The notes beneath the pieces were generated by a model, which made no database searches, was not told the DNA's origin, and saw only the letters and a program-made list of their open reading frames with translations. A stretch of DNA of 64,000 nt from Parapusillimonas sp013416435 (GTDB lineage: Bacteria; Pseudomonadota; Gammaproteobacteria; Burkholderiales; Burkholderiaceae_B): the NCBI RefSeq assembly GCF_052180245.1, contig NZ_CP197474.1, positions 4,340,001 through 4,404,000 on the forward strand, written 5' to 3'. Of the stretch, positions 49,556-58,313 are shown piece by piece. A program made the translations under genes and the position numbers. Position 1 is the first letter of the stretch, and the number at the start of each line of letters is the position of its first letter.

Positions 49556-52222
49556 TCAAGCCTCGACCAGCAGCGCCACGGGCAAGCCGGCCAGGAGGCC
49601 GGCGACATCGAGTACGCCGCCCGCCCCGCCGCCGAATCGTTCGCCGGTCAGCGCATCGCTCAAGGCAGCGCCCGCATACCGCGACGGCAGCACCAGCCTG
49701 GTGCCCCGCCAGTAGGCGGCGGGCAGCATGGGGGTGGAAGCGCCCAGGCCTATCGCCTGCGCGCACAAGCGCGGAACCACGACGATTGCATGCTGCTCGC
49801 CCAGCACACGCATGAAGGCCAGCACGTGTCCGGACCGCGGCCCGTCGATCCTTAACGGCACATACTCGCCCTTGCGGAACAGCTCCGGCATGCTGCGCCG
49901 CAGCGCCAGCGATCGAGTCAGCACCGACTGCTTGACCGCCCCCGACCTCCAGTCCCGCAGCAGCGCGGACGAGTCCTTTCCATCGAGCTCTTCCAGCAGG
50001 CGAGAACGCGGCTCGTAAGCCACTGCGCGCCGGTTATCGGGATCCACCAGGCTGAAGTCCCACAACTCCGTGCCTTGGTACAGATCGGGGATGCCGGGCG
50101 ACATCAGCCTCAGCATCAGTTGCGCGAGGCTGTTGACGACGCCGGCGGGCGCCACATCGTGAGCGAATTCACCGATCTCCGTCAGCAGCGCGTGGTTGGG
50201 TCCGCCGACACGCAGGCTGTCGATGAACTCGGCGGCCCGCGCTTCGTAGGCCTGGTCCGGCGCCATCCAGCTGCTGCCCTGCTTGGCCTCGCGCAGCGCC
50301 TTGAGCTGCCATGTGGCTATCCTGTCCAGATAGGCCTGCCGGCCGGATGCCGCATCCGGCGCCAAGTCCAGCGGCCATGCGCCAACCAGCATCTGGAACA
50401 GCATATAGCGCTCTCCCGCCCGGCGGGCGCTGCCCACTGGATATTCATGCTCGGCATCACGCAGCCATCCACCGGCCTTGCGCCCCCACTGCAGCGGTAT
50501 CTCGCTGAGCACCGCCAGACGGGCCCGGACGTCCTCTCCGCGCTTGTGGTCATGAGTGGCCGTCGCGAGCATCGACATATTGCCGTAACGGGCCCGCCAG
50601 GCATTTTGCTGGTGGAAATCATCCACCGATAAAGAAAACACCGCCGGGTCGGACCCCACCTCATTGCGCGACAGCAGGCGCCCGTATCGATAGAATACGG
50701 TGTCCTCCAGAGATTTTGCCGCAAGCGGGGGCGTCAACTGCTGGAAGCGGTTCAGCACGGCTTTCCGTGCATCGCCGCTGCCCGGCGCATCCGGAATGGC
50801 GACGCTTCCGCAAGGCTTGCCGCCCAGCCAGCCGTCCAGGCAGGCCAGCAATTGCCCGCCCTCGTAGCGCTCCAGCTCCAAACGCTCGGCCACTACCGGC
50901 AGCAAGCGCTTGAACAAGTCCGCATCAGCCTGCCGGCGCCCGCTTCCGTCTGCATAGGTGCGATACACCGAAAAATCGATCAACAGCTCGTCCATGACGC
51001 GGCCGATGGCTTCAATGCTCCAGTCCCGGCCTTCCAGCCCACGCTGCGCCACGTCGTGCAATGCTTCCAGCAATGCCTTCCGTTCTGCCACGAAATAGCG
51101 CTGCAACATCAGCGCCCGCGCCTGGCGCACATGCTCGCGGACATCGCGACCATCCTGCGCCACGGCGCTCCATGCGGATGTCAGTGCGGCCTTGCCTCCC
51201 GGATCGTGCAGCACGGCGCCCACTTGGTCCATGAAGTCATATCCCGTCGTCCCATCCGCCTGCCAATCGCCATCCAGCGTTTCACTGGGCGCGAGGATCT
51301 TCTCGACGACGATCCAGGCGCGGTCAGAGCCTGGGCCCGCCGGGCGGCGCGAAGCGCGCTCGTCAAGTGCGGTGCGCAATCGGCGGCAGTATCCCAACGG
51401 ATCGGCAAGCCCGTCCACATGATCGATCCGAAGACCATCGATCCAGCCGTCCTCATACAGGCTCAAAGGCAAAGCGTGCACCGCCTCGAAGGTTTCTTCC
51501 AGCTCAACGCGCACGCCGATCAGTTCGGTGATGTCGAAGAACCGGCGCCAGTTGATGCCGTCGGCCGCGCTGCGCCACCAGGAAAGCCGGTAATGCTGGC
51601 GCTCGAGCAGATCGTGCAGGCGCTGGCGGCCGTCTGCATGATCACCGCTGAAGAGGCTCTGGGACTGGGCCGGATCCAGTCCCAGGCCCGGCATCGTGCC
51701 TTCGGCAATGGGATAGGGATTGCCGCAGGCTTCTATGCGCCAGGCTGCGGCCCGGCCATCGTACGCGAGCCGGATGTCGCCGTTTGCAAGGCTTTCCGCG
51801 TAAGGGCGCGCAAGAAAGGGAGCCATGACCTTGCCGCGCAGTTGCGGATCCGCCGCCTGCCAGTTGATATCGAACCATGCCGCGTAAGGACTTTTCACGC
51901 CGAGCTCAAGCACGCTCCACCACCAGGCATTGTCGGCATGGACCGCCATGTGGTTGGGCACGATGTCCAGGATCAGGCCCATGTCGTGCTCGTGCAAGCG
52001 CTCCGCCAGCCTGATCAGGCCTTCTTCCCCGCCCAGCTCCCCGCTAACGCGTGTAGGATCGACCACGTCATAGCCATGGCGGGAGCCGGGGCGCGCCCGG
52101 GTGACGGGCGACAGATAGAAATGCGAGACGCCCAGGCGGGAGTAATAAGGCACCTGCTCGCGCGCCGCATCGAAACCGAACTCGGAATGCAATTGCAGGC
52201 GGACGGTGGACAACGGTGTCAT
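49556..52222 (-). CDS. treY: Malto-oligosyltrehalose synthase TreY
   Basis: TreY isomerises the reducing end of a malto-oligosaccharide to a trehalose unit, which TreZ then releases. The 888-residue GH13 protein has YLSPVTRARPGSRHGYDVVDP, DIVPNHMAVH, the nucleophile region GLRIDHVDGLADP, the acid IVVEKIL and ATHDHKRGEDVRARL, the TreY set. The ATG at 52222 has an AGGAGAG site. The frame runs on upstream into malQ and should be ignored there. It is the last gene of the glgE-treY operon, 16 bases after malQ. Confidence 0.95.
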   Translation of the reverse strand: MTPLSTVRLQLHSEFGFDAAREQVPYYSRLGVSHFYLSPVTRARPGSRHGYDVVDPTRVSGELGGEEGLIRLAERLHEHDMGLILDIVPNHMAVHADNAWWWSVLELGVKSPYAAWFDINWQAADPQLRGKVMAPFLARPYAESLANGDIRLAYDGRAAAWRIEACGNPYPIAEGTMPGLGLDPAQSQSLFSGDHADGRQRLHDLLERQHYRLSWWRSAADGINWRRFFDITELIGVRVELEETFEAVHALPLSLYEDGWIDGLRIDHVDGLADPLGYCRRLRTALDERASRRPAGPGSDRAWIVVEKILAPSETLDGDWQADGTTGYDFMDQVGAVLHDPGGKAALTSAWSAVAQDGRDVREHVRQARALMLQRYFVAERKALLEALHDVAQRGLEGRDWSIEAIGRVMDELLIDFSVYRTYADGSGRRQADADLFKRLLPVVAERLELERYEGGQLLACLDGWLGGKPCGSVAIPDAPGSGDARKAVLNRFQQLTPPLAAKSLEDTVFYRYGRLLSRNEVGSDPAVFSLSVDDFHQQNAWRARYGNMSMLATATHDHKRGEDVRARLAVLSEIPLQWGRKAGGWLRDAEHEYPVGSARRAGERYMLFQMLVGAWPLDLAPDAASGRQAYLDRIATWQLKALREAKQGSSWMAPDQAYEARAAEFIDSLRVGGPNHALLTEIGEFAHDVAPAGVVNSLAQLMLRLMSPGIPDLYQGTELWDFSLVDPDNRRAVAYEPRSRLLEELDGKDSSALLRDWRSGAVKQSVLTRSLALRRSMPELFRKGEYVPLRIDGPRSGHVLAFMRVLGEQHAIVVVPRLCAQAIGLGASTPMLPAAYWRGTRLVLPSRYAGAALSDALTGERFGGGAGGVLDVAGLLAGLPVALLVEA

Positions 52223-52238
52223 GGAAAGACTCTCCTGA

Positions 52239-54362
52239 TCATGGTTGGCGCGCCCTGGCTTTATTGACGGCTTCGATTGTTTTCCGGACGCGTTCGCTCG
52301 ACCACATGGCCTCGATATCTTCGCCCAATGCCTGCATCCAGCTGGGGTAGCGCCCGGCCTCCAGCCCAGCCCGGCTTCCGGGAATATTGGGCTGCTCCTC
52401 GACGCCCAGCAGATCCTCCAGAGGCAACATGAAAAGCGGCGACGGCGCCTTCGCCACAAAGGCCAGTATTTCCGCCAGCGGCGGCTCCGAAGGGGGCGGC
52501 TTCCCGCTCAGCGGCGAGACTTGCCGCCACAGCTGGTCGCGCTCCAGTGTCCTGGTATTCGTCTCGCTTTCACTAGCGCCGGCGGCGTCGGCATGGACGC
52601 CTTCCACGCCTTCCGGCGGGAACAGAAGGCGGCGCCAATGAAGATCTCTGCCCTTCCACCAGCCCGCCACAGTGGGAAGATCGTGCGTGGTGCTGGTGGC
52701 CATGGTCCAGTCGGGCCATTGATCGGCGGGGGTGAAACCGGGCGCCTCATCCTCGGAATGTTCACCGTTCGACCGCTCGAACCAAAGAACGCTGGTGCCC
52801 ATGATGCCCCGGCGTTCCAGCTTGTCGTTGAAGTCTTCCGGAACCGTGCCCAGATTCTCGCCGATGACGACGGCTCCGCTACGCCACGCTTCCAGCGTGA
52901 GCAGGCGCAGCATGTCATCCAGCGGATAGCGCAGGTAAACCCCGTCCCTTGGATCGGCGCCCTCTTCGATCAGCCACATCCTGCCGTAACCGAGTATGTG
53001 GTCGATGCGCAGCCCCCCCGCATGAGCGAAACCGGCACGCAAGGTTTCCAGGAAGCCCGCATAGGACTCATCGGCAAGCGACCAGGGCGAAAACGTCGAA
53101 AGCCCCCAATTCTGCCCCAATGGCTGATAGATATCTGGCGGAGCTCCAACCGAGGCGCCAACGAGCATTTCGGACTGCCGGCTCCAGACCTGGCTGCCGC
53201 GCGCGTCGACGCCGATTGCCAGGTCGGCGATCAGGCCGATATCCATTCCGGCATCCTTCGCAGCGCGCTGCGCGCCTGCCAGGCCGCGGGAAGCCTGCCA
53301 CTGCAGGAACATATGGAAATCCACGTCGAGCGCATTTTCACGGGTGAAATCCTGTGCCGCCCGCCCCTCTGGATCATGAAGCTCGGCCGGCCAATCCCGC
53401 CATCCGCAGCCCGCACCCAATGACGCCGAATAGTGCGCGTGCAACGCCTCATAGCAGGCATGATGCCTGAGCGCATGCCCGCCCTGACGGCAAAACTCCG
53501 CCAGCGCCCGCCTTTGTTCTTCAGTCGCCCGGTTCCGGAATAGACCGAACAGCCGCCTCAAGATGCCCAGCCGCGAGGGCAGGACACGCTCCCAATGCAC
53601 ATACCGGGAATCCGCCGCCATGGCACCGCGCTCATCGGCCGCCGGCGCATCACGTGCTTCGGCTGCGGCATCCGGCCCCAGTACACGGGAAGGCTCGATA
53701 TGCGCCACATTCAAGAACAGGCGGCTGGAGGGCGAATAAGGGCTGAAGCGCGACGGATCGGCACTGAACATGGCATGTGCGGGACTGATCGCCAACGCGC
53801 TGGCGCCGTTCTTCGCAGCCTGTCCGGCCAGGCCTGCCAGTTGCGCATAAGCGCCCTGGCCGGACAAGCTGTAAAGCTGCGCGCCGATGCCCCATGGCCG
53901 TATGCCGTGTCCCGCCTTCCTGTCTTCGACCGTCGGGCAGCGCAAGGGACAGACCGCGAGCGTCAGCCGCCGCTCTCCGATCAGCAGGCGGTGGTATCCG
54001 GGCCTGCGGATGGCGGGGATGGCGACCGACCCGTCCGCGCCGGGGTTCGCCGTGCCGAACAGCATCTCGCCGGACTCCAGCTCCACCTTGTACTTCAGCG
54101 CCGTCACGCCGCGCAGTTCGATGGGCCTTCCGGCATCCGCGACCACCAGCGGCCGGCGCGCCGTGTCCGCCTTGGATTCGAGCTTGTGCAAGCTTCCCCG
54201 CAGATCGTCCGTGGTGCCACAAGGAAAACCCATGCGCTCCAGCATGCCTGCCAGGACCTCCGGCGCAACCGTACGCGGCGCGCCGAAGGCATCCCGCCAT
54301 TCAGGCAGCAAGCCCGCAGCCTGCGCAAGGCCATGCAGCGCCTCCGCCTCCGGGCGGCTCAT
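52239..54362 (-). CDS. malQ: 4-alpha-glucanotransferase (amylomaltase)
   Basis: MalQ shuffles glucan chains between malto-oligosaccharides, here probably recycling the short products of TreY/TreZ and GlgX. The 707-residue GH77 enzyme has an N-terminal extension with helical and beta domains (about 1-170), GLRIDHILGYGRMWLI (nucleophile), VIGENLGTVP (acid/base) and TTHDLPTVAGWW. Length matches the gammaproteobacterial-type MalQ. It overlaps treZ by four bases (ATGA). Confidence 0.94.
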   Translation of the reverse strand: MSRPEAEALHGLAQAAGLLPEWRDAFGAPRTVAPEVLAGMLERMGFPCGTTDDLRGSLHKLESKADTARRPLVVADAGRPIELRGVTALKYKVELESGEMLFGTANPGADGSVAIPAIRRPGYHRLLIGERRLTLAVCPLRCPTVEDRKAGHGIRPWGIGAQLYSLSGQGAYAQLAGLAGQAAKNGASALAISPAHAMFSADPSRFSPYSPSSRLFLNVAHIEPSRVLGPDAAAEARDAPAADERGAMAADSRYVHWERVLPSRLGILRRLFGLFRNRATEEQRRALAEFCRQGGHALRHHACYEALHAHYSASLGAGCGWRDWPAELHDPEGRAAQDFTRENALDVDFHMFLQWQASRGLAGAQRAAKDAGMDIGLIADLAIGVDARGSQVWSRQSEMLVGASVGAPPDIYQPLGQNWGLSTFSPWSLADESYAGFLETLRAGFAHAGGLRIDHILGYGRMWLIEEGADPRDGVYLRYPLDDMLRLLTLEAWRSGAVVIGENLGTVPEDFNDKLERRGIMGTSVLWFERSNGEHSEDEAPGFTPADQWPDWTMATSTTHDLPTVAGWWKGRDLHWRRLLFPPEGVEGVHADAAGASESETNTRTLERDQLWRQVSPLSGKPPPSEPPLAEILAFVAKAPSPLFMLPLEDLLGVEEQPNIPGSRAGLEAGRYPSWMQALGEDIEAMWSSERVRKTIEAVNKARARQP

Positions 54363-56206
54363 CGCCTTCTCCGGGTCCGGACGGGCATGGAAGACATCGA
54401 CTCGATCGTGGCGACGGTGCTCTCCGCCGGCAGCCACCCTTTGCGCAGCGCAGCGTCCGATTGCTTGGCGCTGGCAAACACGATGACTTCGTTGGCGGAA
54501 ACATCGTCAGGCGTCGGCGCGTCCTCTCGGGATAAATTGCAATACAGTCTCAATACGCTGCCGTTGCCCAGCCTCCAGGCCGCCACCACGGCAAACTTGC
54601 CCAATTCCCGCACACCAATGGATCGAACGCCTTCCAGGTGCGGCTTCAAGAACTGCTTGCGGACTTGCAGCAAGCCGCGGTAGTAGGCGCGCCAGCCCTT
54701 GGCAACCGAATCCGCGCAATGCAGCGAGCCGGGACGCGACATCTCCCAGGTCTGCACATCGTTCGGATCCGGAATGCGCGCCCGTTCCTCCTCATCGGAG
54801 AACGCGGAGAAGCCCGCGAACTCGGCGCGCCGCCCCTCCCGCACCGCGGTCGCCAGCGCCCGGTCGAGGAAGCTCGTGAAATACAGAAAGGGCTCCCGCG
54901 AACCGCATTCCTCTCCCATGAAAAGCAGCGGAATATGCGGCGTCAGCAATTGCAGCGCAATGGCGGCGCGCAGCGCCTCCGGCCTGTCGGCGCACAGGCT
55001 GGTCAAACGCTCTCCCATGGCCCGGTTGCCGGTCTGATCATGGTTCTGAAGGAAGAACACGAAGGACAGGGGCGAAAGACCAGCGCTGGGCTGGCCGCGC
55101 CTGGCGCCCTTGCGCCACCGACTGGCCTGTCCCTGATAGACAAAGCCCTCGGCCAGCAGCTTGACGAGATCCGCCGTGGGATCTTCCGCATAATCCGAGT
55201 AATACCCTTCCGCCTCTGCGGTCAGGATATGGTGCAGCACATGGTGGGCGTCGTCGTTCCATTGGGCGTCGAATCCCTGCCCCAGCAAAGCGGCGCTGTT
55301 ATCGTCATTCTCCAGAATCAGGTGCACATGCCGGTCAGGTCCGATCCGGTCCCGCAGGAAGCGCGCCATTTCCGGCAGCCAGCCCTCCGCCTGGATGGCA
55401 TGCACGGCGTCGAAACGCAGACCGTCCATGCGGTACTCCTCCAGCCAGTACAAAGCGTTTTCGGAAAAGAAGCGCCTGACCTGAGTCTTGCGAAAATCGA
55501 TGGCCGATCCCCAGGGCGTCTTCACATCGCTCCGGAAAAAATCGGAAGCATATTCGCCAAGATAATTGCCGTCCGGCCCGAAATGGTTGTAGACCACATC
55601 CAGAAAGACCTGCATGCCCATCCCGTGCGCGGTGTCGACCAGCGACCTGAGGTCATCGGGCGTACCGTAGGCGCTGTCGGGCGCGTACGGCAGCACACCG
55701 TCGTAGCCCCAATTGCGGGGCCCCGGAAAATCGGCCACAGGCATGAGTTCGATGGCCGTGACGCCCAGGTCCTTCAGTTCCGCCAGCTTCTCCAGCACCC
55801 CGCGGAAGCCGCCGGCCAAGCCGGCATGAATCTCGTAGATCACGCTTTCTGACCATGGCAGGCCGCGCCAATCCCGGGTCTGCCATTCATAGGCGGATGG
55901 ATCCACCACGATGCTCTGGTCGTGAACGTCGCCATCCTGGCGGCGCGACGCCGGATCCGGCACGCACAGGTTCTCGTCGATGCGGAAACAATACCGCGTA
56001 CCCGCAGCGCAGGGACACGTCAGCTCATGGAAACCATCGGCCGCCGTGCCCATCAGCATGGACACCTGCCCCTCCAGCTCCAGTCGCACCTGGCGGGCAT
56101 CCGGCGCCCACAAGCGGAAACGGGTATGGCTCTCGTTGACCGGCACCGCGCCAAATCCGTAGGCGTATGCGCTGTCTTCGGCGATAAACCCACGCTGCTC
56201 AGCCAT
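54359..56206 (-). CDS. treZ: Malto-oligosyltrehalose trehalohydrolase TreZ
   Basis: TreZ cuts trehalose from malto-oligosyltrehalose made by TreY. The 615-residue GH13 protein has a CBM48-like N-domain (RFRLWAPDARQVRLELEG), VIYEIHAGL, ELMPVADFPGPRNWGYDG, DVVYNHFGPDGNYL, DGLRFDAVHAI (nucleophile), LILENDDN (acid) and FLQNHDQTGNRAMGERL. The ATG at 56206 has a GAGGG site eight bases upstream; an ATG at 56224 is possible. It overlaps glgX and malQ by a few bases. Confidence 0.95.
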   Translation of the reverse strand: MAEQRGFIAEDSAYAYGFGAVPVNESHTRFRLWAPDARQVRLELEGQVSMLMGTAADGFHELTCPCAAGTRYCFRIDENLCVPDPASRRQDGDVHDQSIVVDPSAYEWQTRDWRGLPWSESVIYEIHAGLAGGFRGVLEKLAELKDLGVTAIELMPVADFPGPRNWGYDGVLPYAPDSAYGTPDDLRSLVDTAHGMGMQVFLDVVYNHFGPDGNYLGEYASDFFRSDVKTPWGSAIDFRKTQVRRFFSENALYWLEEYRMDGLRFDAVHAIQAEGWLPEMARFLRDRIGPDRHVHLILENDDNSAALLGQGFDAQWNDDAHHVLHHILTAEAEGYYSDYAEDPTADLVKLLAEGFVYQGQASRWRKGARRGQPSAGLSPLSFVFFLQNHDQTGNRAMGERLTSLCADRPEALRAAIALQLLTPHIPLLFMGEECGSREPFLYFTSFLDRALATAVREGRRAEFAGFSAFSDEEERARIPDPNDVQTWEMSRPGSLHCADSVAKGWRAYYRGLLQVRKQFLKPHLEGVRSIGVRELGKFAVVAAWRLGNGSVLRLYCNLSREDAPTPDDVSANEVIVFASAKQSDAALRKGWLPAESTVATIESMSSMPVRTRRRR

Positions 56207-58313
56207 GGCCGGCCCTCGGTTCATGGGTGGCGGTCAGCACCATGAGGGAATGAGCGCGCAATTCCAGGGCCTCGCCGCCAGGAGGTTCGGCGGCGGATCC
56301 AGGGTTCGCGGTGTCCAGCCGCAGCGTCCAGTCGAATGCGGGTTCGGGCAGCTGGAAGCGCACGTCGTCGCCGCCACCGTTCAGAAGCAGCAGGCTCAGG
56401 TCGACGAGCCCTTCCGCCGTTTCGGCGGCACGGCGCAGGCCCAGCACCCTGCCGGGCGCGTAGTCCCAAGCTTCGGGGCTCATGGGACCGCCGTCCAGAT
56501 CGAACCAGCTCACCCGCGCCAGGCCGGGAAGCAGCTCATGGTTGCCATCCACGTATCGCGCAAAGCGCAGCGACGGATGCGCGCGGCGCAAGGCGGCAAG
56601 CTTCGCCACGAACGCCGTCAGCTCGCGTCCCTCGGCCGTAGCGGCGCGGGACCAGTCCAGCCAGGAAATTTCGTTGTCCTGGCAATAGGCGTTGTTGTTG
56701 CCCTGCTGGCTGTTGCCGAACTCGTCTCCGGCAAGCAGCATCGGCGTGCCATGCGACACGAATACTGTCGCAAGCATCGAACGCAGCACACGTTGGCGCA
56801 AGGCCTGGATGGCGGGATCGTCGACGGGGCCTTCGTGGCCCCAGTTGCCGCTGAAGTTGTCGCCATGCCCGTCCTGGTTATCGTCGCCGTTCGCTTCGTT
56901 ATGCTTTTCCGCATACGTGACGAGATCATTCGCGGTAAAGCCGTCGTGCGAAGCCAGGAAGTTGACGGACGCCCACGGACGGCGATGCCGGCTGTCGAAG
57001 AGCTGCGGCGATCCCATCAACAGGCCCGCGGCCTCGCCCCGCATGCCTTCCTCGCCCGCCCAGAAGCGCCTGACGCCATCGCGGAAATGGCCGTTCCATT
57101 CGGCGAAGCCGGGAGGATGGTTTCCCAATTGATAGCCGTCGGGGCCAATGTCCCAGGGTTCGGAAATGAGCTTGACCCGGGACAGCACCGGGTCCTGCAG
57201 GATGGCGTCGAAGAATCCGGATCCGGGATCGAAGCCCGTTCCTTCGCGCCCCAAGGTGACGCCCAGGTCGAAGCGGAAGCCGTCGACCCCATAGCTTTCG
57301 ACCCAATAGCGCAAGGAATCCATCACCATCTGCAGCACGCGGGGATGCGAAAGGTTCACCGTGTTGCCGCAGCCCGTATCGTTGATGTAGTAGCGCTCGT
57401 CTCCCGGCACAAGGCGATAATAGCTGGCATTGTCCAGCCCCTTCCAGGACAGCGTCGGGCCCAGCTCGTTGCCTTCGCAGGTATGGTTGTACACCACATC
57501 GAGCAGGACTTCGATGCCTGCGCTGCGCAATCGGCGGATCGCCATGCGCAGGTCGTTGTTCATTCCGCTCTGAAGATATGTCGCCTGCGGCGCAAAGAAG
57601 GAAAGACTGTTGTAGCCCCAGTAGTTGCGCAGCCCCCGTTCGAACAGGAAGTGGTCCTGCAGGTGGGCATGCACGGGAAGCAGCTCTATCGCCGTCACGC
57701 CGATTTTCAGCAAGTGGTCGATCAGCCTGGGGTCGGCGAGCGCGCCGCTCGTTCCCCGCAGCTCTTTGCGGATGTCGTCGCGCATCATCGAAATTCCGCG
57801 CACGTGGGCTTCATAGATGACCGTCTCCGCCCAAGGAACAACCGGTTTGTTCAGTTCCCCAGGCTTGAAGCGCGTGTCCGTGACAATGCACTTCGGCACC
57901 AAGGGTGCCGAATCCCTCCGGTCCAGACTGAGATCGGCCCGGGGATGCTGCACCCGGTATCCGAACAGCGCGTCCGACCAACGCAATTCGCCCTGCAGCT
58001 TGCGCGCGTAAGGATCGATCAGCAACTTCTGAGGGTTGAAGCGGTGGCCCCGCTTGGGATCATAGGGCCCGTAAGCGCGGTATCCATAGACCAGCCCGGG
58101 CCCCGCGTCGGGAAGATATCCGTGCCAGATTTCATCCGTGCATTCGGGCATGGGCAGCCTTTTCAACTCCCTGCGTCCCCGCTCGTCGAAAATACATAGC
58201 TCGATTTTCGTGGCATTGGCCGAGAACACCGCGAAGTTGACGCCAAGGCCGTCATTGGTCGGCCCCAACGGATAAGGAAGGCCGGCGTCCAGCCGGTCGG
58301 GCAAAGTCATCAT
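56199..58313 (-). CDS. glgX: Glycogen debranching enzyme GlgX
   Basis: GlgX removes short side chains from phosphorylase- or amylase-limited glucan. The 704-residue GH13 protein has an N-terminal CBM48-like domain (VNFAVFSANATKIELCIFD), VIYEAHVRGIS, DVVYNHTCEGNELGP, DGFRFDLGVTLGRE (nucleophile), ISEPWDIGPDGYQLGNHP (acid) and SHDGFTANDLVTY. It starts at the ATG at 58313, overlapping the glgB stop by four bases; the long upstream frame is antisense shadow. It feeds linear malto-oligosaccharides to TreY. Confidence 0.95.
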   Translation of the reverse strand: MMTLPDRLDAGLPYPLGPTNDGLGVNFAVFSANATKIELCIFDERGRRELKRLPMPECTDEIWHGYLPDAGPGLVYGYRAYGPYDPKRGHRFNPQKLLIDPYARKLQGELRWSDALFGYRVQHPRADLSLDRRDSAPLVPKCIVTDTRFKPGELNKPVVPWAETVIYEAHVRGISMMRDDIRKELRGTSGALADPRLIDHLLKIGVTAIELLPVHAHLQDHFLFERGLRNYWGYNSLSFFAPQATYLQSGMNNDLRMAIRRLRSAGIEVLLDVVYNHTCEGNELGPTLSWKGLDNASYYRLVPGDERYYINDTGCGNTVNLSHPRVLQMVMDSLRYWVESYGVDGFRFDLGVTLGREGTGFDPGSGFFDAILQDPVLSRVKLISEPWDIGPDGYQLGNHPPGFAEWNGHFRDGVRRFWAGEEGMRGEAAGLLMGSPQLFDSRHRRPWASVNFLASHDGFTANDLVTYAEKHNEANGDDNQDGHGDNFSGNWGHEGPVDDPAIQALRQRVLRSMLATVFVSHGTPMLLAGDEFGNSQQGNNNAYCQDNEISWLDWSRAATAEGRELTAFVAKLAALRRAHPSLRFARYVDGNHELLPGLARVSWFDLDGGPMSPEAWDYAPGRVLGLRRAAETAEGLVDLSLLLLNGGGDDVRFQLPEPAFDWTLRLDTANPGSAAEPPGGEALELRAHSLMVLTATHEPRAGHG

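Noticed and set aside
56205..58199. Open frame of about 660 codons on the plus strand opposite glgX
   Set aside because: GlgX motifs on the other strand are complete and in operon context; the opposite frame has no recognisable domain.
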